Assembly: GCA_963970005.1 (NCBI GenBank)
Contig: CAXAMN010025250.1
Location: forward strand, 1,479,455 to 1,543,454
DNA length: 64,000 nt
DNA from: Durusdinium trenchii
Lineage: Eukaryota; Sar; Dinophyceae; Suessiales; Symbiodiniaceae
Direction of reading: 5' to 3'
The translations under genes and the position numbers were made by a program. The notes under the pieces are model-generated. The model searched no databases, was not told the DNA's origin, and saw nothing but the letters and a program-made list of their open reading frames with translations. Positions 50,462 to 59,097 of this stretch are shown here, piece by piece; the first letter of the stretch is position 1, and each line of letters opens with the position of its first letter.

Positions 50462-51572
50462 TGGATCCAAGCGCTGATTATGTGTAGTTTCAGGATTTCG
50501 AAATAGCGTGTCAGACTGAAAAATGCACAAATGGATACAAATGGCCACTCAGACCTGGGCAAGTCATGATGCTTGTGTCTTGAACAAAGAAGGCTTAATG
50601 AGGCTTAATGTGAAAGAACTGCTTACTTCACTTCACACCGTGTCTGGAGCCAATCACCTGTGTGTAAGTGGGATCGCAAGCGTAGCCATCCTCACGTCTT
50701 TCAACAGACCCCCATCCTGATACAAACGTTTGATCCAAAGCCAAAGCCTCACTTTTATGTTCTCGATCCTATTTGGTTCACGGCAGGCAGCACCCTCACA
50801 TGTTGTAGATTTCATCACAAATCACGAGCCGAGTTGCAACGATGTAATCGTCTGGTAAAGCGGCAAAAGAAAGAAGGGGACACGGAAGCATGAAAGCAAC
50901 GGCCATTGAAGAAAATGTTTTTTTTTTTATCCATGCATATGGTCGCATGTTTGAGATGTTTGACAATTTGGTGCTACCAAGTTTGTGGTGTACACAACCA
51001 GTAGTATTAAGCGTGGAGGCATGACTCATTACAATATTTCACAATCAAACCAAAAAATAGAAAACACAGCGCGCATGAAATCAAGAGTTTATCAAGTGTT
51101 TTGTTTGACAACGACTTGAAACTTGAAGACACACAAAGATGTATGTTTCACGGACACATCCGATGTAACGCCATGTAGCTGCAACAAAAAACAGCGATTC
51201 TTTTTGGTCGAGCTTCCAGGCAAACTATCGGGCATGAGAGGACCACAATTTGGTATCCGTTTGGGTTTCTTGGACGGACATTCATGATGAAAGGCCAAGT
51301 GAAGTGCTTTTCAATGCTTTTTATGGCGCCAAGTGCCTGGCCATACAGTGAACTCGCATCCAATCGAAGGAGTTCACGTCGAAGCCAGCTTCACCGCCGG
51401 TGACTCTCATCCTCGGTTTTCATGGACGTTTTTGTAGGTCTATCACTCGTGAATTTTCAACCTTCCCAAACTGAAAACTCTAACGAAGCCCTGGTGTTTT
51501 TGAGACAGCATTTGGCTGGTGTACCACTCTTCTGGCCAAATTGTTGGGGGTTTGGCGTTCGTGACGACGCAG

Positions 51573-51694
51573 GTCCTCTTTGGACATGCTGCGTGACGAT
51601 ATCGACACGCTGGACGACTTCCGGAATCGCCTTGAACAGCTGCCCCTCGTCAAGTCAGACCTCGGATTCGTGCCAGATCTATGGGCCCAAACAG
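51573..51694 (+). CDS. internal exon, acidic helical
   Basis: Acceptor GACGACGCAG at 51572 opens with one base: SSLDMLRDDIDTLDDFRNRL, EQLPLVKSDLGFVPDLWAQT. The end is ACAG|GCTCC, a possible GC donor. Asp/Leu-rich amphipathic helix. Directly downstream lie ACCTTCTTAGAAGGT and the 21-mer array, through which the frame stays open as Ser-Asp-Gly-Leu-Gln-Pro repeats; I take those as non-coding. Confidence 0.58.
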
Positions 51695-51734
51695 GCTCCA
51701 TTTCGTACCTTCTTAGAAGGTATGACTGGACCCT

Positions 51735-51945
51735 CCAACCTAGTAGCGATGGCCTCCAACCTAAGAGCAATGACCTCCAACCTGGCCTCCAACCTAAGAG
51801 CAATGACCTCCAACCTAGTAGCGATGGCCTCCAACCTAAGAGCGATGGCCTCCAACCTAGTAGCGATGGCCTCCAACCTAAGAGCGATGGCCTCCATCCT
51901 AATAGCGGCGGCCTGAAACCTAATAGCGATGTAGCGGTGGTCTAA
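51735..51945. repeat. 21-mer tandem array, ten units
   Basis: AGTAGCGATGGCCTCCAACC-T alternating with AAGAGCAATGACCTCCAACC-T and one short unit; the last units degrade (GGCGGCCTGAAACC). Two alternating subtypes imply expansion of a 42-base dimer. Confidence 0.88.
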
Positions 51946-52080
51946 ACCCACCCCAGACCTTCTCAGAAGGCAGCCCTGTAGGATGGGGTGTGTCTTTGAA
52001 AGGAGGAGGAGGAGGGAGCTCGGTCCTGAGCTGCTGTTGGAGTTCCGAGTTGGGTTGATGTCCTTGCGCAAAGGTGAATA

Positions 52081-52299
52081 ATGAAGCTTGGGTTAACCCG
52101 GCGGCTGAAAACCAGCTTTGGGAACCTCTTTCCATCTCTCGTTTTCAGCCGGACCGAACTTTTTGTCGCTGACCTTGTGACGGTTGATGTTCAAGTTTTT
52201 TGGAAGGGAGTGGAAATGTTATGTCGTAAGGCAGAACCCATCATGCCTTCCTGTGTTCAACCCTTTAACGCTGTGATGCCATTTGTTGGTTCGCTGTGA
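52081..52299 (+). CDS. hypothetical ORF (72 aa)
   Basis: ATG at 52081: MKLGLTRRLKTSFGNLFPSL, SRTELFVADLVTVDVQVFWK, GVEMLCRKAEPIMPSCVQPF. The 3' end carries a tandem CGCTGTGATGCCATT duplication. Confidence 0.45.
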   Translation: MKLGLTRRLKTSFGNLFPSLVFSRTELFVADLVTVDVQVFWKGVEMLCRKAEPIMPSCVQPFNAVMPFVGSL

Positions 52300-52339
52300 T
52301 GCCATTGGTGTGCCTTCAATCCTGCTTTGCTAGTGGCAT

Positions 52340-52510
52340 CTCGCGCAGACTTGCCCCAGATTCCTCATTAAGTTGCGAGCGCTTAATTGGTCATTCAAGT
52401 TGGTACAACTTGAAGCATTTCAGCCACAAGACAGGTTCAACAATCTCAGACCAGAAAGCAGCATGACACACGGCACCAAGTGCTCTCATTCAAGTCCTTG
52501 TGATTGGGCA
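52340..52510 (+). pseudogene. partial, diverged copy of the 53413-53733 gene
   Basis: LAQTCPRFLIKLRALNWSFK, LVQLEAFQPQDRFNN aligns with the later copy's LAQTGRRFLVKLPAMIYNAQ, LEIEALQP. The DNA (CTCGCGCAGACTTGCCCCAG versus CTCGCGCAGACTGGCCGAAG) also aligns, as does AGTGCTCTC near the end. Confidence 0.5.
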
Positions 52511-52547
52511 TGCTGGAGGCTCGCCAGAGCTTTCCTTTTTTTCAGGG

Positions 52548-52702
52548 ACGCTGCTACTACTACTACTACTACTAGTACTACTACTACTACGACTACGACT
52601 ACCACGACTACGACTACGACTACGACTAGTACTACTATTATAGTATTATTATTACTACTATACGATACTATACTCTGCTCTACTCTACTCTACTCTACTC
52701 TA

Positions 52703-52749
<47 letters not shown>

Positions 52750-52759
52750 NNNNNNNNNN

Positions 52760-52806
<47 letters not shown>

Positions 52807-52822
52807 ACTATTACTACTACTA

Positions 52823-52856
<34 letters not shown>

Positions 52857-52965
52857 CTTGCTACTGCTACTGCTACTGCTGCTACTGCTGCTACTGCTAC
52901 TACTGCTACTACTGCTACTACTACTACGACGACGACTACTACTACTACTACTACTACGACGGACC
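52548..52965. repeat. CTA/CTG/CGA triplet tract with assembly gap
   Basis: ACT/CTA triplets, ACG-containing blocks, a CTCTA pentamer block (52676-52700), ten Ns (52750-52759), long CTA runs and a (CTG)n block near 52832. The gap makes the true length unknown. Confidence 0.9.
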
Positions 52966-52970
52966 TGAGG

Positions 52971-53176
52971 TATCCATGGGCCGAAAGGATGTGCGAGGGG
53001 CATGTGGGAAAATGTTTGAGCTCCTGCGCTATGTGGATCGCTTGATCAACCTCACTTGGTCACTTGGTTGTTGTCCTAAACCCGATATGGGGACCACCCT
53101 GCATGAAAAGCTGGGTGAATCACTGGTACACCTGTTCTGGGCGGCAAGCCGTATGAAGAAGCTCGAGGTCATTTGA
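52971..53176 (+). CDS. exon after the triplet tract, hypothetical
   Basis: After GGACCTGAG (52970) the frame reads SMGRKDVRGACGKMFELLRY, VDRLINLTWSLGCCPKPDMG, TTLHEKLGESLVHLFWAASR, MKKLEVI-TGA. Strong protein-like composition with leucine-rich helices and G-first bias. Family not recognised. Confidence 0.55.
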
Positions 53177-53213
53177 ACAGGCTTAATGATGCCTTAGCGG
53201 GCAAGAGAGGGTT

Positions 53214-53411
53214 GTGAGATTCGTGCAATCAGAACCGGGCTTTGTCCACACAGATGAACTCTTGGCAGCTGTTGTTTTTGAATGTCCACGCAATCAAATC
53301 AAAAGGTGTCCAAGAACGTGCAATGGAGCTGTTCAAGACGACCAGTTGTCATCTCACGGCGGCTTCGACCCTGCAATAAGTGAGCCTGAGAGGAATACTG
53401 ACCCATACTGA
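53214..53411 (+). CDS. hypothetical ORF (65 aa)
   Basis: MRFVQSEPGFVHTDELLAAV, VFECPRNQIKRCPRTCNGAV to TGA. A second frame over the same bases, SKGVQERAMELFKTTSCHLT, leads with one TAA into the decayed gene at 53413, so this ORF could be a shadow. Confidence 0.4.
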   Translation: MRFVQSEPGFVHTDELLAAVVFECPRNQIKRCPRTCNGAVQDDQLSSHGGFDPAISEPERNTDPY

Positions 53412-53412
53412 C

Positions 53413-53733
53413 CTTGAACGCCTCCACGGGCTTTTCCAGCACCTCGCGCAGACTGGCCGAAGATTCCTTGTTAAGTTGCCGGCGATGATTTATAATGCAC
53501 AGTTGGAAATCGAAGCACTCCAACCGTGAGACATTCTCAACAGTTCCAGCCCACAAGCAACACGACTCAGATTCTGGGTTCTTCGGTGGAAGGTTAATGC
53601 CAAGTGCTCTCGGGCTCAAGTGTTTCAGGTGACGTTTGTGTGGGAGTCGTTCGATGTTTTTAGTTTTGCGAAGCGTGGCTGGTGTTGATGGCCGCTGTTG
53701 GGTAGACCTAAAAGGAATGTCGGATAGTAACTA
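53413..53733 (+). pseudogene. decayed gene with in-frame stops
   Basis: One continuous frame reads LERLHGLFQHLAQTGRRFLV, KLPAMIYNAQLEIEALQP-TGA-DILNSSSPQATRLRFWV, KCSRAQVFQVTFVWESFDVF, then TGA and TAG. Protein-like sequence on both sides of the stops, and a related copy at 52340-52510, mark it as a relic. Confidence 0.5.
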
Positions 53734-54166
53734 TTGAAGCGGCGCGAATTGTTTGTTCAATGAGACGCGCTCATTTTTTCCAAGAGACGGCGAAGCGGTG
53801 GCGGATAAGGTGGGAAGACCCCCAATTTTTGTGTCCAACCGGCAATTTCCCCCGTCCATGGATTTATTTTCAACACTTTGCAGCTGTTCCAGCAGCTGTT
53901 TTGATTAACTATTTTTTTTGACAGAACGATCTATTTGGCAAAACATTAGACGCGGCTGTCTGAAGGCCTAAACGCAATTATTTGTTGATTCCCTGACGAT
54001 CCATGATAGGTCACAAATAGAAATGATCTCAGGATATGCATACATTTCTATTGATCGTATTATTTGAAGACGTTGTCGAATCACAGATTGGGGTACCTGA
54101 AATGTATATATTCTAATATCATTGTCGGAGGATAAGACCATGAAATCCCAAGAACCAAGCATACCA

Positions 54167-54216
54167 GGGCGTGACGAACCGTGACAGACCGTGACAGACC
54201 GTGATTGGTCTATTTT
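54167..54216. repeat. CCGTGACAGA tandem repeat
   Basis: CGTGACGAACCGTGACAGAC, CGTGACAGAC, CGTGATTGG: four 10-11-base units. Confidence 0.75.
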
Positions 54217-54351
54217 GTCCCTTTAAAAATGAGGTCATTGTCGGACTCCAGCGTGACAACCTGTGACGAATTTGAATTTGGGATCGTTGGTTTTGTGGTT
54301 TTGGGGTTCTGTGGTTTTGTGGTTTTTGGGTCTGGTATGATCTCGTTTTTT

Positions 54352-54384
54352 GAGGTCCGACCTCACAGGGTGAGGTCGGAGAGC
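54352..54384. repeat. perfect hairpin
   Basis: TCCGACCTCAC-AGG-GTGAGGTCGGA, 11-base arms. Confidence 0.75.
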
Positions 54385-54438
54385 CCCAGAAGACACAACC
54401 CCAAATGTTAGCATATAGAGCTAACTTTCGATCCTCAG

Positions 54439-54522
54439 GGATTGGCGGTGCCAAGAATCGATCAAGGGGTGCGCAGCGCTCGGATTGACCAGCTATCCAC
54501 ATCGCGAACGGCTGAAAAACGG
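54439..54522 (+). CDS. internal exon (28 codons)
   Basis: Acceptor TCGATCCTCAG at 54438, phase 0: GLAVPRIDQGVRSARIDQLS, TSRTAEKR, perfect donor GTGAGT at 54523. The following exon candidate 54558-54625 would leave only a 35-base intron, so the true junction is unclear. Confidence 0.5.
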
Positions 54523-54557
54523 GTGAGTGCGCAGAGCCGCCTAGGCCGGAACACCAG

Positions 54558-54625
54558 GACCTGAAGGCCTACCTCGCAGAGATGGTTGCCAAGTCAGGCG
54601 GAAAGTACGGAAATGGATGGACATG
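54558..54625 (+). CDS. exon-like segment
   Basis: GACCTGAAGGCCTACCTCGC onward reads DLKAYLAEMVAKSGGKYGNG then WTW, donor GTAGTT at 54626. GC-rich third positions. A long 135-codon frame (54586-54993) runs through here in another frame but is Phe/Cys/Trp-rich. Confidence 0.45.
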
Positions 54626-55040
54626 GTAGTTTTTTATACATTTGGTTGCTTGAGTGCTTGAATGATTTGAATGAAACTATGAATCGAGAACCTTGGAGGT
54701 GGTCCTATATGCAATTGTGTTTCATTAGATTCATGCGCCCACCAAAACTCTATGTCTTTCAAGCGACCACAAAGCAAATATTTATTTGGTCCTGGTGGTT
54801 TGTGGTCATATTTAGTGGGACATACTGGGTCCCCAGTGAAGTTTCTGATTCTTTCTGTAAACAACAAATATCATGTTATCAATGTTTTTGTGTGTTTTTA
54901 ATGAAATCAAACGGAGACGGAGAGATCATCGTGAAACAGATCCCATTCCTTTTTATGTGTTTTCCTGCCAATAAAGGTCTATGCTATGCGTGACTGTCCC
55001 GGCTTGATAGGGTCAGACATGGACACCTAAAGGCAATCAC

Positions 55041-55313
55041 ATGGTGATTTGTTCCAGTATGTCCCAGTTTATTGGATCGACCCGTGCGAAAGAAAACCTC
55101 CACAACCGCATGAAATTTGTGCCCCCCGCATTGGGCGTTGTTTGTTGGTCGCCTTCAACTGGATCTGTAGGAATGTCATCTTGTCCGTCTCCGCACGCGA
55201 TCTGGGGCGTATTTGGGGCGTGTCAAGTCCTGGGACGATCGACCTGTCGAGTCCTTGGAACGGAACACGAACCGCTTAATGATTGGAGGGTCCAACATGA
55301 AATGGGCGTGTAG
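55041..55313 (+). CDS. hypothetical ORF (90 aa)
   Basis: FIGSTRAKENLHNRMKFVPP, ALGVVCWSPSTGSVGMSSCP, GVFGACQVLGRSTCRVLGTE, HEPLNDWRVQHEMGV-TAG. Very G-rich first positions. TATGTCCCAG at 55069 could be the acceptor. A second frame (55049-55279) is also open. Confidence 0.48.
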   Translation: MVICSSMSQFIGSTRAKENLHNRMKFVPPALGVVCWSPSTGSVGMSSCPSPHAIWGVFGACQVLGRSTCRVLGTEHEPLNDWRVQHEMGV

Positions 55314-55511
55314 CTTCAATTTAGGGAAACTTCCCAGGCCCGGAAGAAGGGAAATAATCCAGTCTATGTAGTAGGCCAAGGGCGCTCCCTCTCTCTATAT
55401 ATATTCCCGGAGATAGAAGGAACAGTTCTCGAGCTGAGAATCGGAATCCGGCGCTCTTTTGGGGGCATCCACCAACAGTTCCCCTTTTCTTGCTGAATAG
55501 ATTTTTTTTTT

Positions 55512-55883
55512 TCAGAGCTCGTCACATTGGTGTTGTTTGTTCCCGAAAGCATCTACGTATTTGCTTGTAATGAGGAAGGGTCTTGTCATAAGAGCTGGGG
55601 GCGTAAAGAAAACGCTGCAGTACGCACGGTTGGGTGAGTGTTTTGTGCCGCGCAAGCTTTTTTGTGTCTGTTGTTTTGCACTTTGCATTTGATGTGAGAA
55701 CAGCTTTGGTTGAGGAGGTCTGCTGTGTTTACTAGAAACAGGAACCTCGCAAAAATCAAGCAGAGTCACGGCACGTTCCGCGTAAGGCGCGCGTGCGTAA
55801 GTTCCGCGTAGGCAGCGCGTAAGTCTTATGCCCGTCCGTGAGTAGTAGCCCACATGGCTCCCAAACCCAAAGCCTTTTGCCAA
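55512..55883 (-). CDS. hypothetical ORF (123 aa)
   Basis: ATG at 55883. ARAPYAERAVTLLDFCEVPV, SSKHSRPPQPKLFSHQMQSA, KQQTQKSLRGTKHSPNRAYC, MTRPFLITSKYVDAFGNKQH. Basic. Overlaps the start of the plus ORF 55838-56203 head-to-head. Confidence 0.4.
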   Translation of the reverse strand: MAKGFGFGSHVGYYSRTGIRLTRCLRGTYARAPYAERAVTLLDFCEVPVSSKHSRPPQPKLFSHQMQSAKQQTQKSLRGTKHSPNRAYCSVFFTPPALMTRPFLITSKYVDAFGNKQHQCDEL

Positions 55884-56203
55884 CAGTGGCCCGAAAATAT
55901 GTACTTCAGAAAAGCTTCCGCTCTGCTCATATAATAGAGGAGAAGCTTTTGAGTGTTGGAAAGCTTGGTAGACTCCTATGTCGTAAGAGGGTGCTTACGC
56001 AACACATAAGTTTTTCTTACGCACTCCACAGGTTTTCTTACGCGGCATGTGCGGGGAAGTGGGTGCCTACGCCACCCTTACGCAGCCAGACTTCGCAGAC
56101 TTTTGGCGAATGCGCTGGGAACATGTTTACGAGACGTGCTTTGTACAGCGACAAGTTGGGTCTATATCCCACTATACCTGTAACAGTGGATGATGATGGT
56201 TAG
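55838..56203 (+). CDS. hypothetical ORF (121 aa)
   Basis: RKYVLQKSFRSAHIIEEKLL, SVGKLGRLLCRKRVLTQHIS, TPPLRSQTSQTFGECAGNMF, DKLGLYPTIPVTVDDDG-TAG. GATG|GTTAGT at its end may be a donor leading to 56252. It spans the TTACGC motif cluster. Confidence 0.43.
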   Translation: MSSSPHGSQTQSLLPTVARKYVLQKSFRSAHIIEEKLLSVGKLGRLLCRKRVLTQHISFSYALHRFSYAACAGKWVPTPPLRSQTSQTFGECAGNMFTRRALYSDKLGLYPTIPVTVDDDG

Positions 56204-56251
56204 TAAAGGCCTTGCTCAAAAATGATGATATTTGTCTACTGACTGTTGCAG

Positions 56252-56509
56252 GTAGTAGGGCAGACCACAGCGATAGGGCTTCAAGAGTTACTACTTGCAG
56301 AAGCATGCTTTCCTAGTGGCACGGACTCACGCAAGCGCACTTTCCACGGAGGCCGCGTAAAACCGCATGGCACAGCGACATCACAAACGTCATTGGCCAC
56401 ACGGCCACAAGGCTGTTTTCTAGTAAAATGTGGCTGCCAACTTCACATCTTGTTTGCTTTCATGATTTTTTTCCCGAAACGGCAGGGGGAAGCACCTGAC
56501 GTTGGCTGA
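56252..56509 (+). CDS. terminal exon, hypothetical (85 aa)
   Basis: Acceptor GACTGTTGCAG at 56251, phase 0: VVGQTTAIGLQELLLAEACF, PSGTDSRKRTFHGGRVKPHG, TATSQTSLATRPQGCFLVKC and a hydrophobic end before TGA. No family recognised. Confidence 0.52.
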   Translation, partial: VVGQTTAIGLQELLLAEACFPSGTDSRKRTFHGGRVKPHGTATSQTSLATRPQGCFLVKCGCQLHILFAFMIFFPKRQGEAPDVG

Positions 56510-56597
56510 CGTTGCATGGACATCATCTCCGGTAGAAGCCGCGGCGAGCCACGAGCTCCGTTTCACTGCGATCGCCAGGAGTCCAGGTCTGCCATAG

Positions 56598-56813
56598 ATG
56601 GCTACAGACCCTTCACATGTTCCATCATGGTCCTGGTTTTGTAAATGGGTGGGGGGGGGGGCCCTTCTCGGAAGGATAAGAAAACACGCAGAATTTGGAA
56701 AAAGTCACCAAGTGGCCCAGTTCGGAAGGGTTTTTTTCCGTCCAGAGGGTGAACAACTTCAAGGGATTTCTCTTCAAGGTGGATCCATTCAGAGCATTCG
56801 GAGAGATGACTAA
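56598..56813 (+). CDS. hypothetical ORF (71 aa)
   Basis: ATG at 56598: GRIRKHAEFGKSHQVAQFGR, VFFRPEGEQLQGISLQGGSI, QSIRRDD-TAA. Good bias. The early GGG run (56648-56659) is error-prone, so the frame before it is less certain. A 90-codon minus frame overlaps. Confidence 0.5.
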   Translation: MATDPSHVPSWSWFCKWVGGGALLGRIRKHAEFGKSHQVAQFGRVFFRPEGEQLQGISLQGGSIQSIRRDD

Positions 56814-57062
56814 CAGTACTTAAGTTCAGTGGATCACCTGCAAACCCTTTTTGTGGGTATGGGGAGAACCCCACTAAACATGAAGAGGTGCAGAAGGGTC
56901 AACCTGTACCTCTCTCTCTTTGATGACATGGACCACCATGCATTGCCCGAAATGGATGGTGGATGGTTTTCGATTTTTTTGTTACTATCGTAGGAGGTAG
57001 ACAGAAGTGAACCGAAAACAATTGAAAAATGCATTTGTTTAGCATGAAACAATTCACAAGTC

Positions 57063-57509
57063 ATGAGTTTAGGGCATCTCAGGGGGGACAATCATCGCGT
57101 TTTTCAGGAATCGGTTACATGGGCATCTCGGGCTGCACCATGCGCCTCAGGCCCCGCCCTTCAATTGATCTCCGTGTGTGCCCCACTACCTCCAGATCAT
57201 GCCAGATCCCATCATGCAGCCAAAATCACCTCTCGGTGTGTTCTCGAAGAACTGGCAAAACGGGTGACGAAAACGCGGAAAAGAACGCACCAGTTGGATC
57301 ACGACCGCAGTGTGGAGGCTTGCAAAACAACGGGACGACTGTCTTCAAGAGACGCCGTTTCCACTGTGAAACCCAAGTGCGAGAGGTGGAAGCACTCTGA
57401 CTCACGAACAGAACTTGGAAGTGGACCACAGGCCCCCGCGAAAAGAGAATTTTGCTCAACGTACAGGGGGTGCCATCCACTTCTATGGACCGTGAGTGAT
57501 GATGTATAG
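57063..57509 (+). CDS. single-exon hypothetical ORF (148 aa)
   Basis: ATG at 57063: GHLRGDNHRVFQESVTWASR, CVLEELAKRVTKTRKRTHQL, DHDRSVEACKTTGRLSSRDA, KPKCERWKHSDSRTELGSGP to TAG. Charged, mostly helical in the middle. A 160-codon minus ORF (57299-57781, MVLGPQIRFSLGAGKEMWDT) overlaps its 3' half tail-to-tail. Confidence 0.52.
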   Translation: MSLGHLRGDNHRVFQESVTWASRAAPCASGPALQLISVCAPLPPDHARSHHAAKITSRCVLEELAKRVTKTRKRTHQLDHDRSVEACKTTGRLSSRDAVSTVKPKCERWKHSDSRTELGSGPQAPAKREFCSTYRGCHPLLWTVSDDV

Positions 57510-57781
57510 GCGCATACTGTATACCAATAGGAACTGGGGTGGGAGAAGGAGCGGTACAGGTTTAGATTTTGCATAGGGAGATTCTTTGATCGCATAATAT
57601 CGCATAGGTTTGGGCACTGGCTCATAGGATGAATGGTCAAAAGGAGACAGATTATGGAGAACTCACTGAAAGTCTCACATTCTAAAATGTAGAGCGTGTC
57701 ACATGTTCGTGGGGAACAAGTTGTATCCCACATCTCCTTGCCAGCACCCAGAGAAAACCTGATCTGTGGTCCCAGGACCAT
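57299..57781 (-). CDS. hypothetical ORF (160 aa), antisense partner
   Basis: ATG at 57781. CDTLYILECETFSEFSIICL, SYWYTVCAYTSSLTVHRSGW. Protein-like from 57781 to 57510; the rest is antisense to 57063-57509. Confidence 0.35.
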   Translation of the reverse strand: MVLGPQIRFSLGAGKEMWDTTCSPRTCDTLYILECETFSEFSIICLLLTIHPMSQCPNLCDIMRSKNLPMQNLNLYRSFSHPSSYWYTVCAYTSSLTVHRSGWHPLYVEQNSLFAGACGPLPSSVRESECFHLSHLGFTVETASLEDSRPVVLQASTLRS

Positions 57782-58345
57782 CCGATGAGGATGTCCTGCC
57801 AGGCCCCAGTTCGACCATTCTCTGCCAGCACGAACTCAACTCCGTTCAACCATCTGAAAAAGGAGGTATTTGGACCTCTAGCCTCTAGGTGAAAAAAATG
57901 CTGGAAAAAGACGTGGCAAACAAAAAACAGTTTTATTAATCGAGGGGGTATGGGGGACCCCCTCCCTTAGTGATGAGAATATCAAAAAGCGTGTTCTACA
58001 GAGGTTTGGCAACGGATGATTCAAATCGTTTCACACTGCTTGAATGCTCGAATGCTCCCCCCCTGTCGTTCACTGGTTCCGTGGTGCTTCTCCCCAGCTT
58101 TTGGTGGAGCACAACGATGTCCTGGTTTTGCTGAACGGGTGATTTGTATGGTTACATAGTAGATGGGATATATTTGGGTCAATTCAATTCCATTTGGGGA
58201 GTACACTCCCTTAAACAAGTGGACAATTGCCCCTTGGATGACCATGACATCCGAATACCAAACAAGCGGTGTTCACTCCACTTCCATGTGAGTGACTTGC
58301 ATGTGTATGTTCTACTTTTCTGAGGGTGAGTGACTTCATGTTCAT

Positions 58346-58603
58346 GTGTATGTTCCATATAAAGGGTCAATCCTAGCAAGCCGCACATTCCAGAGACAGT
58401 CCCCATCGGTCGGAGCGAGTCAGGGAGACAGTCTTCAGATTTCACTCGGTGCGAGTAGCACTGAGCTCGGTCCAATCATCTCAGGATTTTCTGACCGACC
58501 AGCGCTCGAAATTCAGGTGCGAAAACGAGGATCAAACACTTCACCAGTGGATTCAGTTGCAAAGGTCAACGGGTCAACGCAAGAAAATAACTGGTTCTGT
58601 TGA
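58346..58603 (+). CDS. hypothetical ORF (85 aa)
   Basis: Met at 58346: SILASRTFQRQSPSVGASQG, DSLQISLGASSTELGPIISG, FSDRPALEIQVRKRGSNTSP, VDSVAKVNGSTQENNWFC-TGA. Ser/Gly/Gln-rich with strong G-first bias. CATGTGTATGTTC is repeated upstream (58300, 58339). Confidence 0.55.
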   Translation: MYVPYKGSILASRTFQRQSPSVGASQGDSLQISLGASSTELGPIISGFSDRPALEIQVRKRGSNTSPVDSVAKVNGSTQENNWFC

Positions 58604-59097
58604 CTTTTTGCTTTCTCCGTGCTCTACTGCTTCGGAAGCTTTAACTTGGACACCAGTAGTTCTCCAGCAGTTCTTTGTGGTCGCACGCTTTGTTTACTGG
58701 ATATGTTCTTGATTGTGCAACTTCGTGTGCAAGCGTTGGATCTCTATAACAGCCCAAGAAGTAGTGAATAATATGTAATGAATGTATATGGATTGTTCAT
58801 TTAGAAACCAGTCCTGCTTCCTAAGAGAACTGAGCCACACTAGCATGAAACTTGATCATTGCCCTTTGACTAAGATGGATTGCTCCCAGCCCTTTTTCAT
58901 GCCCTGAGGGCTGAGGACATAATCCGCGGCTTGCAAAAAAACACATGTTTGTTTAAGTTTGTTTTTGTATGTTTTTTGTGTTTTCTTCTTTTTTTCTGGG
59001 CTAGTTTAGAGTCTCACTCCTGATTTTGTGTAGCACCTGCTCATACTCGTTTGACTCCAGATCAACATGAAGGATTTGAAGGAACATGTTTGCTCAG

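Noticed and set aside
50074..50562. 162-codon minus ORF as the main gene
   Set aside because: The plus frame 50054-50461 has stronger first-position G bias; kept only as an alternative.
52373..53176. 267-codon ORF as one protein
   Set aside because: Its middle is the triplet tract including the N gap; only the ends look coding, and they are treated separately.
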